Counted from the stretch's first letter, positions 49,104-63,344 are shown. The stretch is DNA of 64,000 nt from Parus major (GCF_001522545.3 NC_031799.1:39509265-39573264), one strand, 5' to 3'. Numbers and translations are program-made. Notes: a model not told the origin generated them from the sequence alone.

Positions 49104-50606
49104 TGTGGTGGTTTGACATTGAGTGACATTTGGGAAAAAAGTAAGAAACATCCACAGAAAGTGATTTCTTTAAAAGAAGCTGCTGGGAGCTCCCCCTGTG
49201 CCTGGGAAAGGCTAATAGCTGGCCAGTTCTGAGAACTGACAACATTTCGCACCATTTAGAAATTAGATCAATTTCTGTGAATATCACATTTTAAAAAGAG
49301 AAAGCCCTAAACTTTTCTTTTTGCTTCCAGCCTTGAAAGGTGGCAGAGCTCTGATGAGGCTGGCCCTGCTCTCCCGTGGCCTGTGTGGCCTGGGGGAGGC
49401 CGAGCCAGATCCCAGCAGCTCCCGGGCAAGGGATGGAGAATGTGGGGAACCCAGTCCCAGGCTGGGCCAGGACATTCTGCTGACATCTCACTGACATCAA
49501 AACCCACCCCACCCCGGTCCACACAGACAGCTCCAGGCTGAGCACCCCCATCCCAGCAGCTGCTGGGAGGAGGGAGGTGCCCAGCATGGCCTGAAATCCA
49601 ACACCATGACTGCTGCAGCCACTGGGCAAGATATTAACCCTTTCACAGAACAGACCTGCAGACCTCGATCCTCTCTCCAGGGAGAGGAAAGGGAGTGACA
49701 ACATGTAGGAAGACAACATGAAGACACCAAGGTCAGTAAAACAAGGAGTCAAGCCCTCAGATGGAAGAAGAATGAGGAGATGGCAAAAGGGGCTGAAATA
49801 TTCTTTTGGTAGGGCCATGGAGTTGGTCAATGATACACTGAAATATCTCCTTTAATTCATTAGAGTATGGGGGTATGGAGTGTTCAAACTGTAGATCTGA
49901 GCAGAGACATCCATTCATGAAGCCAAGCAGATGGTGTAGTAGCTGTGATCCCATGGAAGCTTGAACAGAGAGAGAGAGATGAGAGTTGATGAAGACCCTT
50001 TGCCCCCAGGGAGAGAAGAAGAAAACCTCTGTTCCCAGAGATGATCACAGAGACAGATGGAGAGAACTTTTCCTTTGAATAACTCATCCTTAAAATAATA
50101 CCCCAGGAGTTCATGGCCCATGGACACACCTGTAGGAGGGCTGTGAAAATGGAAGGAATTTCATGATGGAAGAATTTTTTCCCGAGTGGCTGCTATTCAT
50201 AGAAATGAAAAGCCAGAAGGAAATTGTTTCTTGTGGAGAATTCTCCATGTCATAAGAAGAGAAAATTCCTCTCCCTACAAGGACTGATAAAAGACTGTTG
50301 TATAGTTAGTGCTGCTTCATCATCCCAGGTTTTGTCTCTATGTGGTCAGTTGGGAAAAGAAAGAAGTTGGGCAGGGGGAGGAAAGGTGTTCTGGAGGTTT
50401 TATTCTGATGCTTCTTATTCCTGTAGTCCTGTTAATAAAGTTTCTTTATTCCGTTTAAGTTTTAAGCCTGTTTTGCCCTCCTTCTAATCCATATCTCACA
50501 GCAAGAAATGAGTAAGTGCCCTGGTGATTTTAGCCAGCACTAAAACCCACCACATTATTTGGTACATTGGCCATGAAACTCAAATTGGCGAATCTAAACC
50601 ACTACA
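49104..50606 (+). mobile_element. Long ERV solo LTR (family B), copy 2 (1503 bp)
   Basis: The element runs from TGTGGTGGTTTGAC to AAACCACTACA; the reverse complement of the end (TGTAGTGGTTT) matches the start at ten of eleven bases. Perfect pentamers AGCAC lie at 49099-49103 and 50607-50611. AATAAA at 50434-50439 sets the plus orientation. It is homologous over its whole length to 33833-35393, including the GC-rich block (here about 49340-49600) and the GAAGACAACATGAAGAC region near 49708. No internal retroviral sequence follows. The 179-codon minus-strand frame at 49291-49830 and its neighbours are by-products of the GC-rich block. Confidence 0.9.
50434..50439 (+). terminator. LTR polyadenylation signal AATAAA
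   Basis: AATAAA lies 167 bases before the LTR end and corresponds to AATAAA at 35221-35226 in copy 1. It marks the R region of this family. Confidence 0.6.
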
Positions 50607-50611
50607 AGCAC
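50607..50611. repeat. Target-site duplication AGCAC (right)
   Basis: Exact copy of 49099-49103, directly after the CA end of the LTR. Confidence 0.85.
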
Positions 50612-53600
50612 AAAGAGGGATATATTTTCCTCCATTTCTTCATAAACAAGTAGTAGTTTCCTGTATGAAAGGAGAAGTTGAAGCAGTGCAGAAGGCTCTT
50701 CTCAAAATGTATGGTAAAGCTAAAGAAATCCTTGCAGGAGACAGGTGCAAATGCTAAAATTTGACAAGAACACAAGGGGAGACTAGATAATCTGTTAAAA
50801 ATAAGAAAGTCTGTAAAATCTCTATGTGTAACCAGAATGATTGGACGATATAAGAGTATTGGTGAAAGAATTTCTTCTCATCCTGTTTCACTATACTGTG
50901 TTAGGCATCACTTTGCTATCTGAAACAGGTTAGATGGCCCATTACAGTGATGCATTTTGTTTACTACTAAATTTTTAACAATTTACTGAACTCAAAGTAT
51001 CACTATTTTGGAGAATTCTCACCTATTTTAATAGTAAACCTAATGGTCCACTGTAGATTAGTCTATCTCTGAAATATTACAGGCTTATCTTCTCTCTATC
51101 TAAAGTTCTTTTCACCTTAAAAATGTTTTAATACAACAGATAAATCAGTCTATAGCTTTACTTTGTTTAGATCTCACATAAATAAAACAAATGCAGGGAT
51201 TAATAGAAAATAGGGAGGAAAAAAAATCTTTTCTACTAATCAACAGCTCTGAGATCATTATCTACTAATCATCATATATCATCAGCACTAAGAAGAGCCA
51301 CTCTTCCAGGTTCTAGGCTATGTTTATAACCTTTGTCTTCTCCAGTTTCATTCTTCCCAGCTTCATTGAGATCTTGCTAACATGACCTGAAGAATGAAAT
51401 GTTATGAAACAAATTTTAATCAGGGTTGCAGGTGACATGAAATGAAGCCCTCCTTGCGCAGGTTGAGGTAGTAATCAGCCCAAATCTTCCTGTGTTCTGA
51501 TGATCTTTCTCTTATTTCTTCAGTCCCGTTGTACCAAGCTGGATAAAAAAAAACAACAACTAAAACCCAAGAATGCCAATATGTCACATTTGAGTCAAAC
51601 AGTTAGCATTTACAGGATTTTTTTTAATGACAAAGTGTCTACATTTATGCAAACACTGTCTCATCCCAAGTACTCTATTTTAGCCACCATTTGGTGATAA
51701 ACCAAAAGCAAACTTCATAATAAACATATATTTAATTTAACTATAATGTAAATGATGCATTTTATGTTTGTCAGAAATCTTAACTGTAAAAAGAAAAAAA
51801 AAAAGTAATTAGTTCCATGTTAAAATACTTTATAAATGTGCATATACATATATATCAGAGTAAAAATGTTTCTTGAACATTAGTACTGAGAACCTGTATG
51901 AGCTATAGTATAATCACCAGTTTGTGTAAGTAAGGTCACTAACAAATTACTTTTGATAGTGAGTGGCCATATACTTCCTTTCTAGACTTTCATGTTGTTT
52001 TCTTGTCCTTCATCTGCTAAAACAAATGATAAAAAGACGGCATCATTTTCATAACACTGTGAAGCACATCAGTACTGATTTCCTGTAAATATCATATTCT
52101 GCACCCACACACCTCATGCAAAGGTAACTCAGATTCTAAATCTATAGAAATAGAAGCACTCTGGAACTGCTGTCTTTAAATTGACTGTCAAATGGGCATT
52201 TTTATTCTCTGGAGATCTAATTAGACTTGCAGTGTTTTATGCACCATTCCTAAGAGGATGGGAGCTACACAGCATCTTCTATCTATGCTACTGGTGTCAC
52301 TGCTCTTCTGTTTCAGAAATGGTTCTGTCATAAGTAGGATTACCTCTCCCTCTATAAAAGAAATTTTCATTACTTTTATTGGTTTATATGAGCTGATGCA
52401 ACAATGTTTTTAATGCATAGTACAATGATGTTTTAATACATCTCTGTTTATTAAAAGATACCAGAAAAAAAGTATAGAGAAGGAAAACAACAGTTTTAAA
52501 AATGTATCTCAAGGTACAAAAGAAATTTCCAGCTATCACTAAGAAATTAGGCTGAGAGTTTGTAAACAATTTTTAATGTGCTAGACTTTTTTTGCTTTTC
52601 TTTTTGTGTTCAGAGTCTTACATATAGTAAGTATAACATTTGGTCGTGCTATCCAGTTTTCTGAAAAGCACAAGAGCAAGTAACAAAATAACACCAGCTT
52701 TCAACTTATAGATACATTGTTCTCAGCTTTGTGATGTACAACAGAAAGACTCAAAAAAGGACAGGTCATCAACCAAGAACTGGGGGAGGGAAAGGAATGC
52801 ATGGGCTTTGTAGTAGTAAAACCAAGAAACTTTTTTCATCTGAAAAAAAATCAATTCAGGAGCAAGAACACATGAGATATCTCCAGAAAGATATTTTTAA
52901 TAGACTATTAGACTATCTTTAAAAGGGCACAGAAGAAGTCTTTTTGACCTCTTATGACCTCTCTTTCTGTATACTTCAACTGCTGCATAGCAGTCAAACA
53001 ATGCAGAGACAAAAAGCAAAAAACTACCATAGAGACATTTTTTGTTGTTCTGCAGGCAGAAGCTAAGCAAAAATAAGCCCCTGTGTACTTTCAATATTAG
53101 GACTCTCCCTGTCTTTACATAATTCCACAACTAATTAAAGAAAAGTGAAAAACAATAAGCATCCTCATACTCTTTTTTTTCTTTCTTTCTTTTTTTTTTC
53201 CCCAGAAGACTGCAGTATTGGCATTGTATTTTCCAGTGCCTGAAGGACATCTCTTTGAGGACAACAGAGTGTTGCACAGCCCTTAATAACTTTCCGTGGA
53301 GCCTTAACATGCTTCTAGGTGGATTTCATAAGAACCAGCTGAGCCTTAGTAGAAAAAGACATGCCTTTTATGGACTTCACATAATATGCAGTTTGAAGTT
53401 AATGGAGCAGCTTCAAAAAGGAGCAAAAGCATCTTACTTACATCTGATAGTGGTTTTGTTTAACAAATAAGTAATTTCTTGTTTCCAACATCATTATTTC
53501 TTCCTAATGCCAGATTTCTGAAATTAAAATACAATATTCTGATCTGTAAGAAAGAGAATGAGCAATTTGGAACCAAGATTGTTCTATACCTGTATGACTA

Positions 53601-56600
53601 ATCATACACTGCAACCCTTATACAGCTTTTTCAAGTGTCTTTTTGACATTAAGCAGAGTGGTTTGCATCCAATTCAGAATTCTGTAACCTTGTAATTTGT
53701 AGACACACTAATAAAAATGTACCTGATTATACAACAAGCAACAGTGGGAGTCCAGATTGACAAGAAGAGAATACCTAAGCGTCAGAAACCCAATAGACTG
53801 GAAACCTGAGACAACGTACTTCTCCAGTAGATGCGGAGTGCTACATATTTTACAACACTTTTGTAAAATATCTCAAGTTCAATGGCACAATGAATATACA
53901 TTATATGGCTGTGAACTAACATCCTAAAAAATTTAGAACAAGGTTACAATTTATTTAATTTTCCTTTTTTTTTTTTTAATATTTGTTTTTGAAGCAAACA
54001 TCAGGCCTTCTATGATGAGGAAAAGTGAGACAAGAATTTTACAATATATGAACAGCACTGACCATTGGATGTCATTCATTTTTTAAAGAGTTGCTTTGTA
54101 TTTCCATACAGCAAAATAACATGCTGTTTGTTGGGGTTTTTTCTAAAATAGAGGAGGATGGGATTTTTTTTTTTGTTGTTGTTGTTGGTTTGCTTGTTCT
54201 ATAATGGCCTTTGATTGTTCAACAACATACACACTCATGAATTTTAATATTTAGTGCACTGTTTTAGACTACGTGTTTCTGCTTCACATCTGATCAAATC
54301 AGAAACAAGCAACAGCAGATCAGTAAGCCAAAGTCATTAAAAAACTCAGAGGTAGTAAAAATGAGGAACTGGATATTAATTAGCCATACACAATTTAAAA
54401 CACAGAAGTACTGGATCATGACACCATTTCACGCATTTTTGACCCTTTGTGCAATTGTACTACTGTGGGTGCTTAAACCATGTCTGGTGTGGTATAATAA
54501 GCTTGAGAGCTGCTGACCTTTCCCTCAGAGCATACTCTTTCTCTCTGCTTGCTTACTCACCACATCCTTCATGCTTAAAACTGAAAGTTCTTCTTTACTG
54601 TGAACACCAAGTCCAACATTGTATTATTACAAAACAGGCAGCTAATAAACAAATACTGCTTGGCCCCTCTAAAAAAATCTATATGCAACTATTTAAACTA
54701 TATGAAAAACCAGGAGATACATGTGCTCTTAAATTCACTGATTAGAATCCTTTAAATCATGTAATAATCATTCTCACTTTTCTATAGAAAGGTCACTGCA
54801 AGCAGCAAGAGATGTTTGCCAGAAAGAACTTTGACCACAGTCCTCAAGATCTGTTCTAGGAATGGCAAAATAAGGTTAGCAAGCTTAAGAAAAAACATAT
54901 TTCAGACATTGCAGGTACTGGTCTTTGTCATTTTATCGTGTGTTTTGTGCCTCTGCTGCCAAAACTATTTCATGTGAAACAAGTATAAATTCTCTTGTAC
55001 TGGATAAATCATTGTGAGAAGAGTATGGATCTTTTTCCATAGCATGTAAAGGAAAATAACAATATTAAGATAAACGCACTGTAGGTCAATAGGTGCACTG
55101 ACATCTTGTCAGGCTCAATTCAGACCATGTCTTGACTAAGTACCTGCCTACAGTTATTCAGTCTGAACAAAAACATTCTGGTTGCTACTAGTGCTGCTCT
55201 TCCTCTAAAATACTTAAAACAGGAAAATATTTGTTGTCTGTATGGTAAATAAATCCAATTATTTATGAGTCCTTAGAAAAGGTCACAGAAATAATTTTCC
55301 CTCTATCTTACTTTCCCAGGTTTCTTTCCCTCCCTCCCTCCCGCACTTCCACACTTCCACACTTCTGCACTTCTGCACTTCCTTTGGCACTTCACTCCTT
55401 CCCTACCAAGTAAGTGGGGAGACTATTGCAAAAATTTTTGAAACAGGATATCAGACTTACTGTTGCGTGCACCTACAGGGACTTTATTGCAGGCAGCTGA
55501 TGTCAAAACCAGGAAGAAAAAGAGTCACTTTAAATAAAATTCCTTATTTGACACAACAGTGCTCATTAGGCAAAACTGTTCCCTAATTAAAAACAGACAG
55601 ACAAAAGTGCAGGATATGATTCTAATTTTTGTATTCTAGACCCATGTGTTTTTCCCTTAGAACACGTTGTGTCCTGTTGATATCAAAAGCATACTGCAGC
55701 TCATTTAGTCAAAATACAGCTGGAATTATTACATAATCATAAAAAGTGTGACACTATCCAAAAAAATAAACAGCCAAATTAAATTGCGTAGGGTGGAACT
55801 AGAATTCTAATACCTTAATGAACCTTGTCTCTACATTAGCTAGAAAAAGCTGTTGCTGTCAACTGTGGTGCATTAAAGGCACTCCAGCAGCAATGTATTT
55901 TCTTTTTTGAGACCATATACTTAGAAAAATAACCTAGAGATGCAGAGTGTCTTAACTGGGAACAGTGGTGAGATATGCTTGGAAATGCACGCCTGATCCC
56001 AACTGAGATACTAGTAAAGCGAAAATTTTAAATAGTCTTCAATTGTAATAGCTCCCACCAATTTTAGAGAGCTATACTTTGAATATGTGAAAGAACTAAA
56101 CAATTTATTGTAAAAGGTTTTGTCCATTCCAAGTAATTAAATGGAGTTAATTTTGTAGGAATTTTTCTCATTATATAAAGAACCTCAATACCTAATCATT
56201 TGCATGTATTTTTTTGCCACCAGAATAAAGAAAAAATAAATCATATATTGAGTGCATTGTGCTGGAACCCATGAAATTTACCTCTCCTTTCCAATTCTGC
56301 TGTATTGGATGACAGTGGGAGTGAGTACTTAGCTGCCAGCTAGGTTTAAACCATTACCCACCATTATCTATATATATACACACACACATTTAAGAAAACT
56401 AATGCAATGTACTGTCACAAGAATACTACTTAAAATAAAAACAGAATATTTTTTAAAATTTAATAACAAATCAATATTCTAAAGTTTTGTTGGTTTGGTT
56501 TTTTTTGTTTGTTTCTGGGTTGTTTTCATTTTTTTCAAGTTCATGAGTGGGTCTATTACTAGACCAAACTTCAGTATAATTTAAAGTACAGTTACATCAT

Positions 56601-59600
56601 CACTATCACTGTATGTAAAGTAACAATTCTTTCTCCAAAGAAACAGGCCAAGAACTCTTGCACCAGTCAGAAAATGAAACACGTGCCTTCCCATCTTTTA
56701 TGCATAGTCAAAATCACTATCAATATTGAACTAGCTATTGCAGGTTTAGATTCACCAGTCCATGAGCAAAAACAGAGTAGCTTAGACTCAGCCTTGCTTT
56801 GTGTGCTTTGCAAATATTAAAACATTAATTGTCTGTGCGATTACTGATAAATCAACCCTCAAGTTAACAGCTATTTAAATATTCACATGTTGATTTATTT
56901 GATGCTGAACAACATATGAACCCACAATATTTTTCTAGAAGCATCACTATGTGAGAGTAATTCAGTGTTATAATTCAAATCCAAGCAATACCTGTTATTT
57001 AATATCAGACAAAAATATACGGGTCTACAGCTACTAGGCATGAATTAGTTTGAATTATCTCAAATTCACTGTGATATAAAACAGTGAATGAGAAATAGCC
57101 TGCTAATCATTACTTGGGGAATGGCATTTCAAAGATATGTCAGACAAAATGTTCAAAGCTATCAGATGCATGAAGTAATTTCAGTATTTCTCATGTACAG
57201 AGTCTTAAGTTTAGAAAACTCATGTTATTTAAAAAGAAACAACACACACAGTCTAAAGTTCTTCTAAAATTCCTCTATTTAACAACGGTAATAGTTCATC
57301 TTGTAAAAAAATACAAAGTTATTGGGTAGTGACTTGGTAGACAGAACTGCTGATTACTTGATTTTCTATTTGAAATTCAGCTGTGCTGCTTTGACAATAC
57401 CTAAAGTCCTCCGGCCTATTCTGCATGCAAAGGGCCACTTCAGTCAACACTAGGTACCTTCCCTTTTCAATCCAGACTAAAAAAGCCCTTATTTTTCCTC
57501 ATATAAAACCTGTCTCCAAAATTTGGCTTGGCAAAAGCTGCAAATCCATCCATGGAATTTCCATGTATACGGTATGTCAGTACATAAAATGTATAAGCAT
57601 CGGCCTTTCCTACACACAAACATTTTGCCTACTTAAATGCCTCTTTATTTCCCAAGCTTTGGGAGGTGGATCTCATCCATCTACTGTTCTGGAAAGTTCC
57701 TTATCAGTTAAATAGAGAACAAGTTCAATTATCTCTCCACACATTGATTCTTTTTTCAACTCTGATTCCTAAACCCATTTATTTACTATTCTCCAAGTTT
57801 TATTGCTCCAGTATGTTTAATTAAACCAGAAATAAGTGATATACTTTATAAAAAGGATTTTATTGGCCCAAAACTGTATAAATTTTAATCCATATCACTT
57901 CAAGAAAAGTTATCAGTGATTTATAAATATAACATAAAAAAAAAGAAAGAAAAATAAGAGATAAAAACTAACCATTAATTGGAAGGTAGATTTTAAACAA
58001 TTATCTGCACCAGAAGTGAAGGTTAGAGCAGATGTATATGCTCATCATGAGTTCTGTGAAACTCCTTCATTTTTTTTGACATAAATTTTATCCTTCCTCC
58101 ATGGCAAAAATATGAGAAAAGCCTCTTACTAAACCTTTTTTGTAGTTCATTGCATTATGTTTTTTGATAGCTTTCTTTTCCTTTTACTTTTCAAGAAATT
58201 AATGTATAAATTACCACAATTTCATGTTTCATGTTGCTTTTCAGGAATATTTTACAGAAATTATAATCACGTTTTTTGCTGTAAATGCAGATCAAGATAG
58301 ATGATGGCAAAAGTAATGCATGTCCAATACTCACATTCTAAAATGTCTTATTGATTACATAAACTTAACTATCTAAAGTAGGTCACAGAACTATTCCAGT
58401 AAGCAAAGGCATGACTTTAACTATGCAGTAATTAGATGTTTATAATTATATATATTAGTCCTTAAATTATTTTCTTACACTAAACCTAATGATGCAGTGA
58501 AGTTTGAATAGATTGATACATAGACAAGTGCGAAAGTTTTCTAAAGTTGTACTTAATGACATGTCTTCTAACACAGGCAAATTGCTCAGTAAAATATCAG
58601 CTAAGTTAAAAGGAGTCCTGATTTGAAATAGAGACTTAAACATTTATTATCATGCTGCTCAATTACTGTGCCGTACTGAAGAGAAGTGCATCAACATATT
58701 TCTCTAATAAATGGAATGAGCCTTCCACTTAACCTGATAGCAATTATTTTTGAAATTTATTTTCTTCTGTCGCAAGATACCAATTCCAGGAAATTAATAG
58801 ACCATCTACTTCTAGCTGGCTTATATAACTGTTAGGAACTGGCACTGCTTCAGCAAACAGGCAGCACTGCATTGATTGACTTTGACAGTTGTTGCTTGTG
58901 GATGAAATGGGAAAATTAACTAAAGGATTCAATGAGGAACTTGTTACATTATGCAGTGTGACTGTTCTTATTTCTCTTTTGTATTTTCCTTTTAGATTTT
59001 TTTAATTACAGAAATGGATCATATCTACTGGCAAACTGCCAACTCATTTTTTTCCTTAAGCAATAAATATCTATTTTCTTACCTCTCTGCATTTTGTCAC
59101 AAATTTGTTTTCTGCTATGTGCTTGTGTTATAAAGACATCATAAATATAGCTTTTTATAACTATTTTCAAGTTCTTGTTGAATGTTTTCATTGTGACAAA
59201 GATATAACACTGAAATTATGTTTGCTTTTTTTCTGTGTAGTACTTTCTATAGATTAAAATGGATAGGATGCTTTCTTTCTGGACAATGCCAGAGTGGAAT
59301 AGCAGACAGGTAGCTTTCAGACTGGATATATGCTTTTCAGTAATAGAAATAGATAAATAGATAAAGGTTTTTCATGGGAACCCATCTCATTGATCCACAA
59401 AGTCATCTGCTAGAAGCTTTGAATGCTTTTGAAAAAAGTATTGAAGAAATGTTTCACAATTTTGACTAACCCTGTAATTTTATGGCATTGTTTGTAATTT
59501 GATGCCATCAAGGAACGTAAACATCCTTGACTAAGCTGATCATCAAGAACCCATGTGACAGCATATATACATATCATGTTGGCATTACAATTATATTTTA

Positions 59601-60664
59601 TAAATAAATCTCTTTGTGGAGTGTGTGCTTTCTATTCACTTCCTACAGTGCTATTATACTATGCTATATGCTATTATTCATATAGTGCTATTATAAATAA
59701 GGAGTTTTTAATCTGTGTATCACTGGAGTTATATAGACAAGGAAGTGATGCATTATTGGCTTCATAATGTTTTCACATTCACATTTAAGAGTTACATATG
59801 TAGTGGAACTAGCTTGCCTGTATCTGCCTTAGATATGGCAATTAGAACACTTAGTGAACTTCACAAAAAACTTCTGTGTGTAGGAAAGACATGTTTTTCT
59901 ACCTTTTTATAACCAAAAGACAAAAAATGTTATTTATATTCAAATGCCTTGGAGAGTCAAGGAATTCAGGACAAGCTGTGTACTTGGAAATCCTGTATTT
60001 TACTAGAATAATTTGGTATTGTTGGAATTTTTTTTTCTGCCATGCGTTCTTTAGGTCTGAAGTAAAATCTGCAAACTTTAAAGTTCAATAGATGTAAAGG
60101 TCAAGAGTGTAGAAGTTAAGCTAGAGATGGACTAAATAAATGTCTGCTGGTATTTTGTGGAACCAAATGTGCAAAGAAGGGAATGACAAGAAATGTGATT
60201 ATCTTACAGGCAACAGACAAAAAAACATAGTGCAGAACATTTGGAATAAAATGGATTGTGTGGGGGGAAAAGGTGGGGAACATTAATATGCAATAAAAGC
60301 AAATACGAAAAGAATGTACTGTCTTATAAAAGATCATTAATGTGCTATAAAAATAATGTCTGCTGCACACAGACATCAAACACTTGCAAAATAAGCAACA
60401 AAGACTTTACCATTTCAACATTGTCTTACTGTGTTGCTTCTAGCAGCTGAAAACTGCTACACTTTTAGGTGTATTGAAATTTTGTTAAGTCTAATAGCAG
60501 TAAAATGAGAACTCAACAAATGGAGTGATCACATAAACACAAAAGCACAAGTCTCCCTACTAACTCTGCAATGTACTTCTTACACTGTGTACGTAAGGAT
60601 ATAGTCCCAGAGCACCTCTCTTCTGAATCTGAGATTATTTACTGCTGCAATTCATCAAGCCCTT
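50612..60664. other. 10 kb of AT-rich unique DNA
   Basis: No gene or interspersed repeat recognised. Short frames (52731-52922, 54449-54745, 57425-57715 and others) have no recognisable product. Simple sequences include a CTTT/T-rich run at 53171-53200, a T-run at 53965-53977, a T-run followed by GTT repeats at 54164-54188, TATA/CA dinucleotides at 56369-56388, and the array at 55328-55382. Confidence 0.5.
55328..55382. repeat. CCCT run followed by five 8-bp CACTTC units
   Basis: A CCCT-type run at 55328-55342 leads into five octamers without a gap: GCACTTCC, ACACTTCC, ACACTTCT, GCACTTCT, GCACTTCC (55343-55382). One imperfect further unit follows at 55387. Confidence 0.85.
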
Positions 60665-61162
60665 TCTTCTTTTTTATTGTGCTTAGGTCTGGACCCCTCA
60701 CTACAATACAGACTGAAGCACTGGAGTGAGCCCAGAGATGGGCAACCCAGAAGGTGAAGAGTCGGGGTCTGGAGCACAAGTCATGTGAGGAGCAGCTGAG
60801 GAAGAAAAGAAGCCTCAGGAGAGTATCTACAACTACCAAAGGAAATTGTGGCATGGTGAGGGGCAATCTCTTCTCCCAGGTGAGAGGTGACCCTTCCCCA
60901 ATGACACAGTGAGAAAAAATATCCTTAGGTTATGTGAGGGGAGGTTTTACTCAGATATTAGGAAAAAAACCCATCACTGATAGGGTTGTCAAGCATTGTA
61001 ATAAGCTGTCCAGGAAAGCAGCTGAGTCACCATCCCTGGAGCTTTTAAAAAATGTGTGAAGGTGGTACTGAGGGACAAGTTTTATGGTGAACTTGACAGT
61101 GTTAGGTTTATGGTTGGATTTGATTAAATGTCTTTTCCAGCCTAGATGATTCTATGATTCTG
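60665..61162 (+). mobile_element. CR1 LINE fragment reaching the native 3' end
   Basis: This plus-strand CR1 starts near TCTGGACCCCTCACTACAA (60687) and continues through GGTCTGGAGCACAAGTCATG, TCTACAACTACCAAAGG, CTCTTCTCCCAGGTGAG, GTCACCATCCCTGGAGC and GTCTTTTCCAGCCTAGATG. It ends in the diagnostic octamers GATTCTAT GATTCTG at 61148-61162. It is strongly 5'-truncated, as is usual for CR1, and not coding. It covers the same element part as 22988-23491 but keeps the 3' end. Confidence 0.92.
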
Positions 61163-63344
61163 CTTTAGCACTGAAGTAGTCTTGGAAAGAGGGGGGCTAT
61201 AAGACTCTTTTCACACCTGTTTTAGATTCAGCTAAGTAGTCCAAGAAGAAAAAGATGTCTTAATACTATCTATGTTCATTGTCACGTTTTATGAGCTGTA
61301 AGCATATTTCATGTTTTAATGTGGTCCACAAAAACACAGAGTTTGGAACCAATGACCTTGAAAATATTTACTTTGTTTTCTGATGCCTACATTTTGATAT
61401 GTGTTTATATTAAAAGATAGGCCTAAATGTATTAGGAAATCGCATCTCATTAAAAACTAATAAATTAAATACAATATCTGCTTAGTATTAAGTTGCAAAC
61501 TTATTGCATTGTGCATCCAACTGACACTTGTTCTTCATTTTTCTGCATCTGTATCAGAAATCCTCTAAAAAATTTCTTATTCACAGATGTCAGCAAATAT
61601 AGTTTCTATGATTTTAAAAGCAAAATCTGCAAAGTAAAAACTAAAACAAGTATATGGAAAATTAGTTTTGTGCAATCCAGGCTGCTTACAGTTGTATTAT
61701 GAAGCAAAAGGAATTTTCCTGAATTAAAAATAGGACAGTTGACAGAATTACTTCCAAATGTAAGTGTATCTAATGGAAGAAATAGATGACTAAGGTCTTG
61801 AAATGTAAATGTGAAGAGATATAAAATTTTGTGATTAGATCTCTATCTGAATGACACAGGTGTTTCAATAAGACTGTTAATGAAAAAAAAAAAGAAATTA
61901 AATTTTAATAATGAGATAAAGACATTAGGTCTGCAAGAGATAAAGACATTGGGTTAGTAATTACAGCTATTAGAACTAAATTGTTTGAACCATCCACAGT
62001 AGAAACTCTTTGATAGACTGTTGGATATCCTGGAAGGTAATGTGTGACAATACAAAAGTTTGCGAAGGATGTCTAAATTTAAAAAATCAGCAATTGTCTA
62101 ATGCATTATCTTACAATATTAGTCTTTCAAAGACATCTATCATCAGAAAATTAATGAGCTAAAAGAATAATACTGGAAACTAAAGATACTAGAGCCATGG
62201 ATGGATCTTTGTTTTTTTGAATATTAGCAAGTAGACTGGTGGAAAAAAAGACAAACTGACAGATTGAAGTAGTTTGTAGCAAACTACAACTAAGCTCTAA
62301 TGTTCAGCACTCCATAATATTCAGCAGCTTTGCTTTGGACTACATTGTTCAGTTTCAACATGTTCCCACCACGCATGTGTTTCAGAGCTATTCAGGCATC
62401 ACTCACTGGTTTAGACTATTACTGCTGCATCTTAAGATGGAATTAATTTAGAAAGTCTTTTAATTTCCTCAAAAAGTAATATATTTTACAAGCACCAAAA
62501 TCATTTTGTGAGCAATATACAGTGAGGGGTACAGTAACTGAAATCAGGGTACTACTGCAGGCTAAATCAGGAAAACCAGCTTATACAGTGTAAGAACTTT
62601 ATTTTTATTTGACAATTAAGGGGAAAATTTAGCTGAGGGAGTAGATTAGAATAAATGCAATGCATATATACTGTTACTTAAAAGTCCTGATTTGAGATGC
62701 TGGTCAAAGATGCAGATGAAGTGAAGTGAACCTCCTAGAGATACGTATATGTAGTGTTACTGGCAATTGCAGGTGATGGTCTCTACAGGGAGTAAGAACA
62801 GGGAAATTAACCTGAAAGCCACATGTTGTTTGGTAGTCCTGAAGGGAAGCTTGTGAGTTCTCCATTTAGGTTTCACATGGCACACTAGTGTAAGACAATA
62901 TACAGTTTCAAAGAAAAATAAAAACAGGAAGTCACTTGAGACACCACACCTGTATTACACACCACTGGAGCATTTCTGGGGAGTTTTGATAAATGATAAT
63001 TAAGCTGCAGGCATGAAGTCAGTTGTGTATGACAAGGATAAATGAATAGAGAGTATGAAAGAAGAAAAAGCAAAGTCGTCCCTGTTCTTACAAACCAGTG
63101 TAATCATGCATCCTCAAACTACTCTTTTTCAGCGACCCATATGAGCACAAATCCCCCTGTCTACCCTTTATTGCTCACATACAGGTTTTTTTCCTGGTTT
63201 TCCTGTACCATTTTTCCATGTCTTCAGCATGTCTTCAGGCTCTCCCTATCAAAACCTAATGTTACCTAATCTCATTCTGCAACCTCCAAGACATGACTTT
63301 TTCTATTTTCACATTAAAATGTGAGATTGCCTTGGCCCTGATTT
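61163..63344. other. AT-rich unique DNA
   Basis: No gene, RNA gene or mobile element recognised. A GATAAAGACATTRGGT word occurs twice close together (61915-61930 and 61940-61955), a small local duplication. Confidence 0.45.

Noticed and set aside
49291..49830. 179-codon minus-strand open frame, the longest in the window
   Set aside because: It lies wholly inside a solo LTR on the antisense strand, in a GC-rich block that lacks stops for compositional reasons. Overlapping frames in the other phases are also open.
33833..50606. Possibility that the two long LTRs flank one provirus or belong to a segmental duplication
   Set aside because: Each copy has its own target duplication, the DNA between contains unrelated elements and no retroviral genes, and sequences just outside the two LTRs are not similar.
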